Origin: Bacillus tianshenii
GTDB taxonomy: Bacteria; Bacillota; Bacilli; Bacillales; Bacillaceae_N
Direction of reading: 5' to 3'
Assembly: GCA_020524525.2 (NCBI GenBank)
Contig: CP129018.1
Span: 3,166,115-3,230,114, forward strand
DNA length: 64,000 bases
Part shown: piece by piece, positions 18,189 through 29,254 of the stretch
Layout: the number at the start of each line of letters is the position of its first letter
Position numbering within the stretch: the first letter of the stretch is position 1
Position numbers and translations under genes: made by a program
Notes under the pieces: generated by a model
The model's input: only the letters and a program-made list of their open reading frames with translations
The model's database searches: none
What the model was told of the DNA's origin: nothing

Positions 18189-21100
18189 TTACATATTACG
18201 ACGGTACTGTCCGCCAACCTCATACAATGCTTGTGTAATCTGTCCAAGGCTTGCATATTTAACTGTTTCCATTAACTCAGCAAAGACGTTTCCGCCGTTT
18301 ACAGCCGTTTCTTTCAAGCGTTGAAGGGCTTCTGCATTCATATCACCATTGCGCTCTTGGAAAGCACGCAAGTTGTTAATTTGCTGCTCTTTCTCTTCTT
18401 TTGTAGCACGCGCAAGCTCAATGCTATTAAGCTCCTCTTCAGAAGGTGGGTTTGGATTCAAGTATGTGTTTACGCCGATAATTGGAAGCTCACCTGTATG
18501 CTTCTTCATTTCATAGTGCATAGACTCATCTTGAATTTTTCCACGTTGATATTGAGTTTCCATCGCGCCAAGAACGCCACCACGGTCATTAATACGCTCG
18601 AATTCTTGTAATACTGCTTCTTCAACCAAGTCTGTTAACTCATCAATGATGAACGAGCCTTGAAGTGGGTTTTCATTTTTCGTTAAGCCGAATTCTTTTG
18701 TAATAATCATTTGAATAGCCATTGCACGACGTACAGATTCCTCTGTAGGTGTCGTAACTGCTTCATCATAAGCATTTGTATGAAGAGAGTTACAATTGTC
18801 TTGAATCGCAATTAAAGCCTGTAACGTCGTACGAATATCATTGAAATTCATCTCTTGAGCATGAAGTGAACGCCCAGATGTTTGAATATGATATTTCAAT
18901 TTCTGACTGCGCTCGTTTGCACCATATTTTTCACGCATAACAGTTGCCCAGATACGACGTGCTACACGGCCGATAACCGTATACTCTGGATCAAGGCCAT
19001 TACTGAAGAAGAACGACAGATTCGGTGCAAAATCATCAATATTCATACCGCGGCTTAAGTAGTATTCTACATACGTAAAGCCGTTTGCCAATGTGAAAGC
19101 AAGCTGTGTGATTGGGTTTGCACCCGCTTCTGCAATGTGATAACCAGAAATCGAAACAGAATAGTAGTTTCGTACTTTATGATCAATAAAGTATTCTTGA
19201 ATATCACCCATTAAACGCAATGCAAATTCAGTTGAGAAGATACATGTATTCTGTCCTTGGTCTTCCTTCAAGATGTCTGCTTGAACTGTACCACGAACGA
19301 CATTTAATGTTTCTTCTTTAATATTTGCATATTCCTCTGGGCTTGGCTCGCGACCATTTTCCTCTTTGAAGTAATAAACTTGTTGATCAATTGCAGTGTT
19401 CATGAACATTGCCAAAATAATTGGTGCAGGACCGTTGATTGTCATTGAAACAGACGTTGATGGTGCACAAAGATCAAAGCCAGAATACAGCTTCTTCATA
19501 TCTTCAAGCGTACAAATGCTTACACCACTTTCGCCGACTTTCCCGTAAATGTCTGGACGCTCATCCGGGTCTTGACCATACAATGTTACAGAGTCAAAAG
19601 CGGTACTTAAACGCTTCGCTTCATCATCTTTCGATAGGTAATGGAAGCGGCGGTTTGTACGCTCTGGTGTTCCTTCACCCGCAAATTGGCGCTTTGGATC
19701 TTCCCCTTTTCGTTTGAACGGGAATACACCAGCTGTGAATGGGAAGTAGCCAGGAGCATTCTCACGATAATTCCATTTCAGAATTTCGCCCCAGTCCTTG
19801 TACTTTGGAAGAGAAACCTTTGGAATAAGTGTGCCTGACAAGCTCTTTGTTTTTAATTCTGTCACAATTTCTTTATCACGAATTTTCACGACATATTCAT
19901 CTGCCGCATACTTTTTCAAGCGTTCAGGCCACTCTTCAAGGATTTTCTTCGATTCAGGTGTTAACTTTTCTTCGTATGAATGTTTAACTGCTTCTAATGA
20001 AGCAACGACTTCTTCATTTGTTTCACGCTTCTTTACTTCCTCCAGAGTACCCTCAAGCTGATACAGCTTACGAGCAACATCTGCTTGCTCAGTAGACTTA
20101 TTGTGGTAATCACGCACTGTCTCAGCCAAGTCACGCAAGTAGTAACGACGGTCATTTGGAATAATGACATTTTGCTTTTCTACTAGGTTAGATTTGTTGA
20201 AGCTCGTCTCAAAGTCTGTACCACACTTCTTGTTAACAGCTTCAATCAACGCTGCAAACAATGTATTTGTTCCAGCATCATTAAATTGACTTGCGATTGT
20301 GCCGTATACAGGCATTTCTTCTAAGTCTTTATCAAAAAGGTTATGGCTGCGTTGGTATTGCTTACGAACTTGACGTAACGCATCCTCAGAGCCTTTACGT
20401 TCAAATTTGTTAATAACAATCAAGTCAGCAAAGTCGATCATATCGATCTTCTCAAGCTGTGATGGTGCACCAAATTCGCTTGTCATCACATACATCGATA
20501 CATCTGTCACTTCCGTAATCTCTGCATCCCCTTGACCAATTCCACTCGTCTCAACAACGATAAAATCAAATCCAGCTGCTTTAACAACTTGAATGGCTTC
20601 TTTAATCGCAAGAGAGAGTTCTGTCTTTGAACCACGAGTTGCTAAGCTGCGCATATAAATTCGTGGGTTAAAGATCGAGTTCATACGAATACGGTCACCA
20701 AGAAGGGCACCGCCAGTCTTCTGCTTTGTTGGGTCAACAGAAAGAATCGCCATTTTCTTGTCAGGAATTTCGTTTAAGAAACGACGTACAAGCTCATCTG
20801 TTAACGAGCTTTTACCTGCTCCACCTGTACCTGTGATACCAAGAACAGGAACCTGTTTCAACTCGACATTTGCCATCTTTTCTTCTAAAACAGATGCAGC
20901 TTCCGCATTTCCTGTTACAGTATTTTCTGCAGCAGTAATCCATTTTGCAACCGTTTTGAAATCATTGATTGTCAGATCTTCAAGATCCTCTGTCGCAGTT
21001 TGGAAGTCACACTCTTTCACCATTAAGTTAATCATGCCTTGCAAGCCAAGCTCACGACCATCTTCAGGTGAGAAAATTCGCGCAATTCCGTATTCATGCA

Positions 21101-21437
21101 ATTCCTTAATTTCACGAGGAACGATTACACCACCGCCGCCTCCGTATACGCGGATATGGCCTGCTCCTCGTTCTTGTAATAAGTCATGCATATATTTGAA
21201 AAATTCTACGTGTCCACCTTGGTAAGAAGAAATTGCAATCCCTTGTACGTCTTCTTGAATTGCAGCATTCACGATTTCTTCAACTGAGCGATTGTGACCT
21301 AGATGGATAACTTCGGCTCCACTTGCTTGAATGATACGACGCATAATATTAATTGATGCATCATGCCCATCAAACAAACTTGAAGCTGTAACAAAACGCA
21401 CATGGTTCTTCGGTCGATATACCTCAACGTTTGCCAT
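18189..21437 (-). CDS. icmF: Fused isobutyryl-CoA mutase (IcmF)
   Basis: Adenosylcobalamin enzyme that interconverts isobutyryl-CoA and n-butyryl-CoA, with its G-protein chaperone built in. The 1082-aa product has, in order, a B12-binding domain (about 10-145, SLFDGHDAS with the cobalt-ligand His, SSYQGGH, YGGGGGV), a MeaB-like GTPase domain (about 190-420, [52 protein letters not shown]), a linker, and the acyl-CoA mutase domain (about 560-1082, [58 protein letters not shown]). Length and order match the family. It is the last gene of the fad-type cluster. The substrate is inferred from architecture; pivalyl- or isovaleryl-CoA activity is possible. Confidence 0.95.
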   Translation of the reverse strand: MANVEVYRPKNHVRFVTASSLFDGHDASINIMRRIIQASGAEVIHLGHNRSVEEIVNAAIQEDVQGIAISSYQGGHVEFFKYMHDLLQERGAGHIRVYGGGGGVIVPREIKELHEYGIARIFSPEDGRELGLQGMINLMVKECDFQTATEDLEDLTINDFKTVAKWITAAENTVTGNAEAASVLEEKMANVELKQVPVLGITGTGGAGKSSLTDELVRRFLNEIPDKKMAILSVDPTKQKTGGALLGDRIRMNSIFNPRIYMRSLATRGSKTELSLAIKEAIQVVKAAGFDFIVVETSGIGQGDAEITEVTDVSMYVMTSEFGAPSQLEKIDMIDFADLIVINKFERKGSEDALRQVRKQYQRSHNLFDKDLEEMPVYGTIASQFNDAGTNTLFAALIEAVNKKCGTDFETSFNKSNLVEKQNVIIPNDRRYYLRDLAETVRDYHNKSTEQADVARKLYQLEGTLEEVKKRETNEEVVASLEAVKHSYEEKLTPESKKILEEWPERLKKYAADEYVVKIRDKEIVTELKTKSLSGTLIPKVSLPKYKDWGEILKWNYRENAPGYFPFTAGVFPFKRKGEDPKRQFAGEGTPERTNRRFHYLSKDDEAKRLSTAFDSVTLYGQDPDERPDIYGKVGESGVSICTLEDMKKLYSGFDLCAPSTSVSMTINGPAPIILAMFMNTAIDQQVYYFKEENGREPSPEEYANIKEETLNVVRGTVQADILKEDQGQNTCIFSTEFALRLMGDIQEYFIDHKVRNYYSVSISGYHIAEAGANPITQLAFTLANGFTYVEYYLSRGMNIDDFAPNLSFFFSNGLDPEYTVIGRVARRIWATVMREKYGANERSQKLKYHIQTSGRSLHAQEMNFNDIRTTLQALIAIQDNCNSLHTNAYDEAVTTPTEESVRRAMAIQMIITKEFGLTKNENPLQGSFIIDELTDLVEEAVLQEFERINDRGGVLGAMETQYQRGKIQDESMHYEMKKHTGELPIIGVNTYLNPNPPSEEELNSIELARATKEEKEQQINNLRAFQERNGDMNAEALQRLKETAVNGGNVFAELMETVKYASLGQITQALYEVGGQYRRNM

Positions 21438-21464
21438 TCACTTTCTCCCCTTTTATGTGAAATA

Positions 21465-22118
21465 CTAATTCGTAATCCCCTTTGCCTTACGTTTATAAAT
21501 AAGACCTTCAAGCAGGTTATCAATTTGAATTGCTGTGTATTCCTCTAACGTATAGAGCTTTTGCAAAATCCAACGTCGGAAGCCCCACATTTGACCTTGC
21601 ACAAAAATGTTATGAGCAATAAGCTTAATTTCGTCTTCGTTCAAATCAAATTCACCATTGTCCACACATCCGCGTAGTACCTTTTCAAACATCGCAACCA
21701 TTTCCACTTCCTTTTGTAACACGTAAGGAAGTGCATCTTTTGTTAATGATTTTGCTTCTTGATACATAACAAGTACTTCATCTTGCATTTCATCCATGAC
21801 AATAAAATATGAAGTGACAGCTTCCTTAAGACACTGAATATCACCACGGTCTAAGTCCATTGAATCTTGTAAACGCTGATGTACCCGTTCATAGATCGAA
21901 TCGCATACTAAATAAAGCACGTCTTCTTTCTTCCGGATATATTCATATAATGTACCAATGCTAAAACCAGATGCTTTTGCAATCTCACGGGTGGTGCTGC
22001 GGTGAAACCCTTTTTCAATAAAGAGTTTAACGGCTCCTTTAATCATTTGATCGCGCCGTTTTTGTACTAATTTTTCGTCTTTCACTGAAGCAGGAACTTC
22101 CCGTTTACTCACCCTCAT
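21465..22118 (-). CDS. TetR/AcrR-family regulator, probable controller of the acyl-CoA cluster
   Basis: About 217 aa. The N-terminal TetR helix-turn-helix is clear: AVKLFIEKGFHRSTTREIAKASGFSIGTLYEYIRKKEDVL. The C-terminal ligand domain is helical, with no recognised motif. The start is uncertain between ATG 22118 and GTG 22112, which share the AGAGGG site. It is embedded between acd and icmF with 27-72 bp gaps, so it is likely co-expressed and autoregulated. TetR-family FadR binds TGAnTGA-N4-TCAnTCA-like palindromes in Bacillus, and three such sites lie in this cluster. Whether this protein or an unlinked FadR binds them is unknown. Confidence 0.85.
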   Translation of the reverse strand: MRVSKREVPASVKDEKLVQKRRDQMIKGAVKLFIEKGFHRSTTREIAKASGFSIGTLYEYIRKKEDVLYLVCDSIYERVHQRLQDSMDLDRGDIQCLKEAVTSYFIVMDEMQDEVLVMYQEAKSLTKDALPYVLQKEVEMVAMFEKVLRGCVDNGEFDLNEDEIKLIAHNIFVQGQMWGFRRWILQKLYTLEEYTAIQIDNLLEGLIYKRKAKGITN

Positions 22119-22190
22119 CCCTCTTTCTGCTGCCTTCTCAACGAATGCGCCCTCCCTCAAAAACAAGTTTGAAAGAGGGCATTTGAAAAA

Positions 22191-23330
22191 TTATTTTGTT
22201 AGCATTCTTGAAATGACAAGGCGCTGAATTTCATTTGTTCCTTCATAAATTTGCGTAATCTTTGCATCACGCATATATCGTTCAACTGGATAATCCTTAG
22301 TATAACCATAACCACCGAATACTTGCACAGCTTCCGTTGTAACTTTCATCGCTGTGTCACCAGCAAATAGCTTCGACATTGCAGACTCTTTTCCGTATGG
22401 AAGGCCTTCAGATTCTTTCCATGCTGCTTGATATGTTAACAGTCGTGATGCTTCTACAGTTGTTGCCATATCAGCTAGCTTGAAACCAATACCTTGTTGT
22501 AATGCAATTGGCTTGCCGAATTGAACACGTTCTTTCGCATATTCAACTGACGCATCTAGAGCACCTTGCGCGATTCCAACTGCTTGAGCAGCGATACCAT
22601 TACGACCACCGTCTAATGTCATCATTGCAATTTTGAACCCTTCGCCAAGCTCTCCAAGCATGTTTTCTTTCGGTACACGGCAATTGTCAAACATAATTTC
22701 AGTTGTAGGTGATGAGCGAATACCTAATTTCTTCTCTTTCTTACCTACTGAGAATCCAGGGAAATCACTTTCTACGATAAATGCACTCACACCTTTATGC
22801 TTGCTTTCTGGATCAGTAACAGCAAATACGATATAGATATCAGCAATACCGCCGTTTGTAATAAAGATCTTTGAACCATTTAGGATATAGTCGTCTCCAT
22901 CAAGCTTTGCAGTCGTCTTCATACCACCTGCATCAGAACCTGAACCTGGCTCTGTTAAACCGTATGCACCAATTTTCTTACCTTGAGCCATTGGCTTTAA
23001 GTATTTTTGCTTTTGTTCTTCCGAGCCGAATTTGTATACAGGCCATCCAGCTAATGAAACGTGTGCTGAAAGTGTAACACCTGTTGACGCACAAACGCGT
23101 GATAATTCTTCAACTGCGATAACATATGCTAAATAATCAAAGCCACTTCCGCCGTACTCCTCTGGCCACGGTACCCCTGTTAACCCTAGCTCTGCCATTT
23201 GGTCGAAAATTTCACGATCAAAGCGTTCCTCTTCATCACGCTCTTCAGCAGTTGGTGCAACGACCTCTGTCGCAAACTCACGGACCATTTTTCTTAACAT
23301 TTCGTGCTCTTCAGAAAGTTGAAAATTCAT
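22191..23330 (-). CDS. Acyl-CoA dehydrogenase (branched/short-chain type)
   Basis: FAD enzyme that inserts the alpha-beta double bond into acyl-CoA and passes electrons to ETF. The 379-aa product has the flavin/CoA-binding [17 protein letters not shown] and [10 protein letters not shown] segments, the [22 protein letters not shown] helix and the catalytic-base Glu in [27 protein letters not shown] precedes ATG 23330. It is clearly related to, but diverged from, the next gene upstream, so the pair probably differ in chain length or branching preference. Exact substrate not assignable from sequence. Confidence 0.92.
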   Translation of the reverse strand: MNFQLSEEHEMLRKMVREFATEVVAPTAEERDEEERFDREIFDQMAELGLTGVPWPEEYGGSGFDYLAYVIAVEELSRVCASTGVTLSAHVSLAGWPVYKFGSEEQKQKYLKPMAQGKKIGAYGLTEPGSGSDAGGMKTTAKLDGDDYILNGSKIFITNGGIADIYIVFAVTDPESKHKGVSAFIVESDFPGFSVGKKEKKLGIRSSPTTEIMFDNCRVPKENMLGELGEGFKIAMMTLDGGRNGIAAQAVGIAQGALDASVEYAKERVQFGKPIALQQGIGFKLADMATTVEASRLLTYQAAWKESEGLPYGKESAMSKLFAGDTAMKVTTEAVQVFGGYGYTKDYPVERYMRDAKITQIYEGTNEIQRLVISRMLTK

Positions 23331-23374
23331 TGTACATAATCCCCCTTTAATTTACTAGCAGAAAAAATTTCTAA

Positions 23375-24514
23375 TTATTTTATTAAACCACGGCTAATAA
23401 CAAGACGTTGAATCTCACTTGTTCCTTCATAAATCTCAGTAACTTTCGCATCACGGAAGAAACGTTCAACCGGATAGTCTTTTGTATAGCCATAACCGCC
23501 ATATACTTGGATCGCTTCTGTCGTAACTTCAACCGCTGTACGTGAAGCAAACAACTTCGCCATTGACGCCTCTTGACCACATGGGATGTTAAGAGACTTT
23601 AAGTTTGCAGCTCGGTAGACTAAGAGCTTCGCACCTTCTACAGCTGTTGCCATATCAGCCAACTTAAAGCCTAAGCCTTGTTGAGCTGCGATAGGCTTTC
23701 CAAATTGGACACGCTCTTTTGCATAATCTGTTGCATGCTCTAATGCAGCCTCTGCAATTCCTAGTGCTTGAGAGGCAATTCCGATTCGCCCTACGTCTAA
23801 ATTGGACATCGCAATTTTAAAGCCTTCGCCTTCTTTTCCAAGCATGTTTTCAGCAGGAACTCTGCAGTTATCAAATGAAAGTGTTGTTGTCTTCGAGCCA
23901 TGAAGCCCCATCTTGCGCTCATTTTTACCGACTGAGAAACCAGGTGTATCCTTCTCAACGATAAATGCTGTAATACCCTTGCTTCCTTTTTCCGGTTCAG
24001 TTGAAGCAAATACGATATACGTTTGTGCTTCGCCCCCGTTTGTAATCCACATCTTCGAACCGTTCAATACATACTCATCGCCATCACGAACGGCACGTGT
24101 CTTCAAGCTGCCTGCGTCAGACCCTGCGCCTGGCTCTGATAAGGCGAAAGCACCGATATATTCTCCAGCTGCAAGTTTCGGAATATATTTTTGCTTCTGT
24201 TCTTCTGTTCCGAAGTAAAGTATTGGGTTAGTCCCTACGGATGTATGAACTGATAGAATAACCCCAATTGTTGCACTTACTTTCGATAACTCATTAATCG
24301 CGATAATGTAAGAAGTGAAATCCATTTCAGAACCGCCGTACTTTTCTGGAATGGTAATCCCCATTAAGCCTAGCTCTGCCATCTTTTTGAGAATTTCACG
24401 TGGGTATTCATCGTTTTCTTCCATCTTTTCAATCATCGGTGCGATTTCACCTTGAGCAAAATCACGTACCATTTTTCGCATCATTTCTTGTTCTTCAGTG
24501 AAACGTAAATCCAT
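23375..24514 (-). CDS. acdA: Acyl-CoA dehydrogenase AcdA (short-chain type)
   Basis: Second 379-aa acyl-CoA dehydrogenase of the cluster, with [54 protein letters not shown] and the catalytic Glu in [18 protein letters not shown]. Its position in the block next to rpoE-pyrG and fadF matches B. subtilis acdA. An AGGAGGGG site precedes ATG 24514. A FadR-like palindrome (24542-24560) lies between this gene and mmgB, suggesting an internal regulated promoter. Confidence 0.92.
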   Translation of the reverse strand: MDLRFTEEQEMMRKMVRDFAQGEIAPMIEKMEENDEYPREILKKMAELGLMGITIPEKYGGSEMDFTSYIIAINELSKVSATIGVILSVHTSVGTNPILYFGTEEQKQKYIPKLAAGEYIGAFALSEPGAGSDAGSLKTRAVRDGDEYVLNGSKMWITNGGEAQTYIVFASTEPEKGSKGITAFIVEKDTPGFSVGKNERKMGLHGSKTTTLSFDNCRVPAENMLGKEGEGFKIAMSNLDVGRIGIASQALGIAEAALEHATDYAKERVQFGKPIAAQQGLGFKLADMATAVEGAKLLVYRAANLKSLNIPCGQEASMAKLFASRTAVEVTTEAIQVYGGYGYTKDYPVERFFRDAKVTEIYEGTSEIQRLVISRGLIK

Positions 24515-24541
24515 AACTGCCCCTCCTGTTGGTTTGTAAGC

Positions 24542-24560
24542 TGATTGAATAGCTCGTTCA
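24542..24560. promoter_or_regulatory. FadR-like operator upstream of acdA
   Basis: TGATTGA-ATAGC-TCGTTCA: same half-sites as the two other sites in this cluster, but with a 5-nt rather than 4-nt centre. It lies 27 bp before acdA. Confidence 0.5.
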
Positions 24561-24567
24561 ACGAAAA

Positions 24568-25416
24568 TTAATATTGATAGAAGCCGCGTCCTGTCTTACG
24601 TCCAAGCCATCCAGCTTTCACGTATTTGCGAAGTAATGGGCATGGACGGTATTTGTCATCCCCAAATCCTTCATGAAGCACTTCCATAATGTATAAGCAT
24701 GTATCTAACCCGATAAAGTCAGCTAGCGTTAACGGTCCCATTGGATGGTTCATACCGAGCTTCATGACTTCATCAACTGCTTCAGGTGTAGCAACACCTT
24801 CATACACTGTGTAAATTGCTTCGTTAATCATTGGCATTAAGATACGGTTTGAAACGAAGCCAGGGAAGTCATTTACTTCAACAGGTACTTTATTTAATTT
24901 CTTCGTCATTTCTTCAATTGCAGCGTAGACTTCGTCTGTTGTTGCAAGCCCACGAATAATTTCAACAAGTTTCATTACTGGTACAGGGTTCATGAAGTGC
25001 ATACCGATTACAAGCTCAGGACGTTCTGTAACAGCCGCAATCTCAGTGATAGGAAGAGATGAAGTATTTGTAGCTAGAATTGCATGGTCTGGTGCAATTT
25101 GATCTAGTTGTTCGAAGATACTGCTCTTAATTTTCATATTTTCAGTTGCTGCTTCAATAACAAGGTCAACTTTAGCTGCACTGTTAATATCAGTGGATGT
25201 TTGCATGCGTGAAAGCACACCGTCTTTTTCCTCTGAAGTCATGCGTTCTTTGTCGACTTGACGTTGCAGGTTTTTGTTGATATTCCCTAGACCGCGCTCT
25301 AGAAATTCTTCTTTTAAATCTTGCAAGATAACATCGTAGCCAGCCATTGCACATACTTGTGCAATCCCTGAGCCCATTTGTCCTGCGCCAATTACCATTA
25401 CCTTTTCAATTTTCAT
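24568..25416 (-). CDS. mmgB: 3-hydroxybutyryl-CoA dehydrogenase
   Basis: NAD-dependent oxidation of 3-hydroxyacyl-CoA to 3-oxoacyl-CoA. The 282-aa product has the Rossmann motif [16 protein letters not shown] at the N-terminus, [13 protein letters not shown] with the active-site Ser/Asn region, the catalytic His in [17 protein letters not shown] and the C-terminal helical domain ([18 protein letters not shown]). I chose ATG 25416 ([10 protein letters not shown]) with GGGGGAAAAGGT upstream; the frame to 25461 is an extension. It lies downstream of the thiolase, forming the core beta-oxidation pair. Confidence 0.93.
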   Translation of the reverse strand: MKIEKVMVIGAGQMGSGIAQVCAMAGYDVILQDLKEEFLERGLGNINKNLQRQVDKERMTSEEKDGVLSRMQTSTDINSAAKVDLVIEAATENMKIKSSIFEQLDQIAPDHAILATNTSSLPITEIAAVTERPELVIGMHFMNPVPVMKLVEIIRGLATTDEVYAAIEEMTKKLNKVPVEVNDFPGFVSNRILMPMINEAIYTVYEGVATPEAVDEVMKLGMNHPMGPLTLADFIGLDTCLYIMEVLHEGFGDDKYRPCPLLRKYVKAGWLGRKTGRGFYQY

Positions 25417-25513
25417 TACCTTTTCCCCCTTAATTAAGAATACTGCTAATCTATGAAACATACGGACAGGAGCTTAGAACTTCTTCTAAACTCCTAATCC
25501 TTTTACATTCAGC

Positions 25514-26692
25514 TTACACTTCCACCATTACTGCATCGCCTTGTCCGCCGCCGCTACAAATCGCTGCGATTCCAATACCGCCGCCGCGTCGCTTCAATTC
25601 ATGAATTAATGTCAGAATGATGCGTGTTCCACTTGCACCAATTGGATGGCCAAGAGCAACTGCTCCACCATTTACATTAACCTTCTCTGGGTCAAGGTCT
25701 GCAATTTTGCTGCTTGCAAGTGAAACAGCTGCAAATGCCTCGTTAATTTCAAAAAGATCAATATCACTTAATGACTTACCAGTCTTCTCAAGTAACTTGT
25801 TAATAACAAGTCCTGGCGTCTCAGGGAAGCGATGTGCCTCAACTGCAAGTGCTGTGTGACCAAGAATCGTTGCCATCACTTCTTTACCTTCTTTGCTTGC
25901 CCGCTCTTCTGACATTAAGACAAGTGCTCCTGCACCATCATTAACACCAGGCGCGTTTCCTGCTGTAATCGTGCCATCCTTACCAAATGCAGGACGAAGC
26001 TTTGCAAGTCTCTCGGTAGTTGTGCCTTCGCGAGGTGCTTCATCTGTATCTACAACGACAGGGTCACCTTTGCGCTGTGGTACTTCTACTGCAACAATCT
26101 CTTCAGCTAGCTTGCCGTTTTTAGTTGCTTCAAGAGCTCGTTCATGACTACGAGTAGACCATTCATCTTGTTGTTCACGTGTTAAACCAAATTCTTCAGC
26201 GGTTCCATTTCCGTATGTTCCCATATGTACACCTTTAAAGGAACAAGTCAAGCCGTCATGTACCATTGAGTCAACAACTTTTCCATCACCCATACGCATT
26301 CCCCAACGAGCTTTTGGCAAGAAATATGGGGCATTACTCATTGACTCCATACCACCTGCAACAATTACTTCTTGGTCGCCGCAACGAATGATTTGGTCAC
26401 CTAAGGACACGCTTCTCATTCCTGAAGCACACACTTTATTAATTGTTTCAGTTTGTACTTCCCAAGGGATTCCTGCATTACGGGAAGCTTGGCGAGAAGG
26501 GATTTGCCCTTGTCCCGCCTGCAATACGTTCCCCATTAAGACTTCGCCGACATCTTCAGGTGCTACTCCAGCTCTTACTAATGCTTCCTTAATTGCAAGT
26601 CCGCCAAGTTCTGATGCTGTTAATGAACTAAGAGCTCCTCCAAATTTTCCAAAAGGTGTACGAGCCCCGCCTACAATTACTGTTCGTGTCAT
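25514..26692 (-). CDS. mmgA: Acetyl-CoA C-acetyltransferase (thiolase)
   Basis: Cleaves 3-ketoacyl-CoA with CoA, or condenses acetyl-CoA, depending on direction. The 392-aa product has the nucleophilic Cys in [14 protein letters not shown] (about residue 88), [10 protein letters not shown], the [17 protein letters not shown] His motif and the second catalytic Cys in [24 protein letters not shown] precedes ATG 26692. A FadR-like palindrome overlaps the region immediately upstream. The symbol follows the B. subtilis paralogue most often found next to mmgB; a fadA-type role in fatty acid oxidation is equally plausible. Confidence 0.91.
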   Translation of the reverse strand: MTRTVIVGGARTPFGKFGGALSSLTASELGGLAIKEALVRAGVAPEDVGEVLMGNVLQAGQGQIPSRQASRNAGIPWEVQTETINKVCASGMRSVSLGDQIIRCGDQEVIVAGGMESMSNAPYFLPKARWGMRMGDGKVVDSMVHDGLTCSFKGVHMGTYGNGTAEEFGLTREQQDEWSTRSHERALEATKNGKLAEEIVAVEVPQRKGDPVVVDTDEAPREGTTTERLAKLRPAFGKDGTITAGNAPGVNDGAGALVLMSEERASKEGKEVMATILGHTALAVEAHRFPETPGLVINKLLEKTGKSLSDIDLFEINEAFAAVSLASSKIADLDPEKVNVNGGAVALGHPIGASGTRIILTLIHELKRRGGGIGIAAICSGGGQGDAVMVEV

Positions 26693-26710
26693 TGTTTTTC
26701 CCCCTTGTTA

Positions 26711-26728
26711 TGATTGAACGCTCGCTCA
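26711..26728. promoter_or_regulatory. FadR-like operator upstream of the thiolase gene
   Basis: TGATTGA-ACGC-TCGCTCA, 19 bp before the mmgA start. Its half-sites match those at 24542 and 29109. It would block transcription or early elongation of mmgA onward. Confidence 0.6.
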
Positions 26729-26783
26729 GCATAAGAGAGAGGCAATGTTTGTCACATCACCTTTCCCCCATCCTAGCATTCTA

Positions 26784-28898
26784 TTATTGAACGATTGCTT
26801 CTTCTCTCGGACCGCAAACAGAACGCTCTAAGATTTCCGCAATATCCAATGTTTGTACGTCCTCTTCCACTTCTTTCGCTTTCGTTCCATCGCTTATCAT
26901 CGTTAAGCAGTACGGACAGCCACTACTAATGACAGAAGGATTGACAGAAAGAGCTTGTTCTGTACGCGCCACATTAATACGCGTTCCTGAATCTTCTTCC
27001 ATCCACATCAGTCCGCCGCCAGCTCCACAGCACATTCCATTCTCACGGTTACGATCCATTTCAACGACTGTAACACCCGGAACAGCTTTCAAGATTTCAC
27101 GAGGCGGATCATACACTTCGTTGTAGCGGCCTAAATAACATGAGTCATGGAAGGTAATTGTTTCATTAACTTCATGTGTCGGCTTCAATCGACCTTCTTG
27201 AATCCATTGTGCAAGTAATTCTGTATGGTGATAAACTTCCCCTTCAAAGCCAAAGTCAGGGTACTCGTTTTTCAACGTATTGTATGCATGAGGATCAATT
27301 GTAACAATTTTCGTTATGCCATTCTTTTCGAACTCTTGAATGTTCTTACCTGCTAAATCTTGATATAAAAATTCATTTCCAAGACGGCGTGCTGTATCGC
27401 CTGAATTTTTCTCTTTGTTACCAAGAATAGCAAATTTAATGCCTGCTTCATTCATTAGCTTAGCAAATGATAAAGCAATCTTTTGACTGCGGTTATCGTA
27501 AGAACCCATTGAACCAACCCAGAAGAGATATTCAAATTCTTCGTCTGACTTTTTAAGCTCTTTAATTGTTGGTGCATGTACATCCTCACGAGCATCGCGC
27601 CAGTTTTCACGCTCTTTACGGCTAATTCCCCAAGGGTTACCTTGACGTTCAATGTTTTGCATCGCGCGCTGTGCTTCAGGGTCAAGCTTACCTTCAGTAA
27701 GAACAAGGTAACGACGAAGGTCGATGATTTTTTCTACGTGCTCATTCATAACTGGGCATTGATCTTCACAGTTACGGCACGTTGTACAAGCCCAAATTTC
27801 TTCTTCGGTAATTACGTCACCGATAAGGCTCGGACTATAATCAAGTGCAGCAGCACCTTCTTCTGCGCCTGCAGCAGCTGACTGCATCGCAAGCTGGTTA
27901 CCTTTTGTGTTATTAAATGCGAATGTTGGTACCCAAGGTTTGCGTGATGTTACAACAGCACCTTTTTCTGTTAAATGGTCACGCATTCTTGTCATAAGTT
28001 CCATCGGTGAAAGCATTTTACCTGTGCCAGTAGCAGGACACATATTTGTACAGCGTCCACATTCTACACAGGCATAGAAATCAATCATTTGACCTTGATA
28101 GAAATCTTCAATCTTTCCAACACCAAATGATTCAGCTTCTTCATCTTCGAAATCAATTGGACGAAGCTTCCCTGGTGCATCAAGACGGTTGAAATAAACG
28201 TTTGCTGGTCCTGCAATTAAATGTGCATGCTTTGATTGCGGTACATACACTAAGAAAGTTAAAAGAATGAATAAGTGTACCCACCAAGCAAAATAGAAGA
28301 TACCTGTAGCAACTGTCGGGTTAAGCCCCGCAGCCATTGTGGCAATCGCAGATGCGATCGGTTCACTCCATGATCCTTCATGACCATGCCAGATAAGATC
28401 CATTCCGTTACCTACAAGTACAGAAACCATTAATGTTCCGATAAAAATCAATACTAAACCTGCTTTTAAACCACGCTTTAAGCGAACAAGCTTTTCAATA
28501 TAACGGCGATAAAACGCCCAAATAACCGCGACTAAAATGACTAACGTCACAATCTCTTGGAAAAACGTAAATCCAGGGTAAAGCGGCCCTAACGGCAGGT
28601 GTGTACCCGGGACAAGACCCTTCCAGATAAAATCAAGTGCTCCAAATTGAACAAGTAGAAACCCGTAAAACATCATTACGTGAATCGTACCGCTCTTCTT
28701 ATCTTTCAAGAGCTTTTTCTGACCGAAAACGTATATCCCAATTTTTCTCATACGTTCTTTTACATTTTCATCAAACTCATCTTTTTTCCCAAGCTTGATA
28801 TATTCAAGACGTGTTTTTACTACATAAGCAAATAGATAAAGCCCGTAAGCCATAACTACTAAAAATGCAATCCAGTTCACTAGAAGTAATGAACCCAC
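26784..28898 (-). CDS. fadF: FadF, membrane iron-sulfur electron transfer protein (EtfD-like)
   Basis: Likely moves electrons from reduced ETF to the quinone pool during acyl-CoA oxidation. The 704-aa product has an N-terminal membrane domain of about six segments (1-240), two 4Fe-4S motifs (CVECGRCTNMC near 278 and CTTCRNCEDQCP near 372), then two CCG domains (DSCYLGRYNEV, NGMCCGAGGG, SGCPYCLTM). This is the heterodisulfide-reductase-like layout of B. subtilis FadF (ywjF). Start GTG 28898 has AAAGGGG at 9 nt. It is the first gene of the cluster. No etfAB genes are in the window. Confidence 0.92.
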   Translation of the reverse strand: MGSLLLVNWIAFLVVMAYGLYLFAYVVKTRLEYIKLGKKDEFDENVKERMRKIGIYVFGQKKLLKDKKSGTIHVMMFYGFLLVQFGALDFIWKGLVPGTHLPLGPLYPGFTFFQEIVTLVILVAVIWAFYRRYIEKLVRLKRGLKAGLVLIFIGTLMVSVLVGNGMDLIWHGHEGSWSEPIASAIATMAAGLNPTVATGIFYFAWWVHLFILLTFLVYVPQSKHAHLIAGPANVYFNRLDAPGKLRPIDFEDEEAESFGVGKIEDFYQGQMIDFYACVECGRCTNMCPATGTGKMLSPMELMTRMRDHLTEKGAVVTSRKPWVPTFAFNNTKGNQLAMQSAAAGAEEGAAALDYSPSLIGDVITEEEIWACTTCRNCEDQCPVMNEHVEKIIDLRRYLVLTEGKLDPEAQRAMQNIERQGNPWGISRKERENWRDAREDVHAPTIKELKKSDEEFEYLFWVGSMGSYDNRSQKIALSFAKLMNEAGIKFAILGNKEKNSGDTARRLGNEFLYQDLAGKNIQEFEKNGITKIVTIDPHAYNTLKNEYPDFGFEGEVYHHTELLAQWIQEGRLKPTHEVNETITFHDSCYLGRYNEVYDPPREILKAVPGVTVVEMDRNRENGMCCGAGGGLMWMEEDSGTRINVARTEQALSVNPSVISSGCPYCLTMISDGTKAKEVEEDVQTLDIAEILERSVCGPREEAIVQ

Positions 28899-28969
28899 AA
28901 ATCACAACCCCTTTCCTGTCCACATACTGAAGTATGCGACAACGGTGCTTCTCCCTGTCGAATATTTCC

Positions 28970-28992
28970 TGACAGCGCTTTCTAGGCTGTCA
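28970..28992. promoter_or_regulatory. Inverted repeat upstream of fadF, partly cre-like
   Basis: TGACAGC and GCTGTCA are exact inverted arms 9 nt apart, 72-94 bp before fadF. The left part, TGACAGCGCTTTCT, fits the CcpA cre consensus TGWAANCGNTNWCA at all but two positions. It could be a carbon catabolite site, another operator, or an RNA hairpin. Confidence 0.35.
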
Positions 28993-29108
28993 AATAAATT
29001 TAGTGACTTATTTCTGCCTGACTTAGGTCGTTTCGATCCCCCCTTGAGTGCGAAAAACATTTTTAACCGCGTTAATTTTCTGACAACATTATAACATAAA
29101 TTTAATAA

Positions 29109-29126
29109 TGAATGAGCATTCAGTCA
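29109..29126. promoter_or_regulatory. FadR-like operator between fadF and clsB
   Basis: TGAATGA-GCAT-TCAGTCA; read on the minus strand it is TGACTGA-ATGC-TCATTCA, very close to the B. subtilis FadR consensus TGAATGA-NTAN-TCATTCA. It lies 211 bp before fadF and 129 bp before clsB in the divergent promoter region. Confidence 0.65.
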
Positions 29127-29254
29127 ACAGTTTTTTATAAAAAATTTCGGAAAAAAGATAAATTTATTTAAATTTCTTGTTTATAAAGGGACAAATACCA
29201 GGGAAAAATACTTAAGATAACAGCATTAAATCCATTATAAAGGGGTTCTCTAAT

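Noticed and set aside
22191-24514. Tandem acyl-CoA dehydrogenases as an assembly duplication
   Set aside because: The two products are the same length but clearly diverged along the whole chain, each with intact catalytic residues and its own ribosome binding site.
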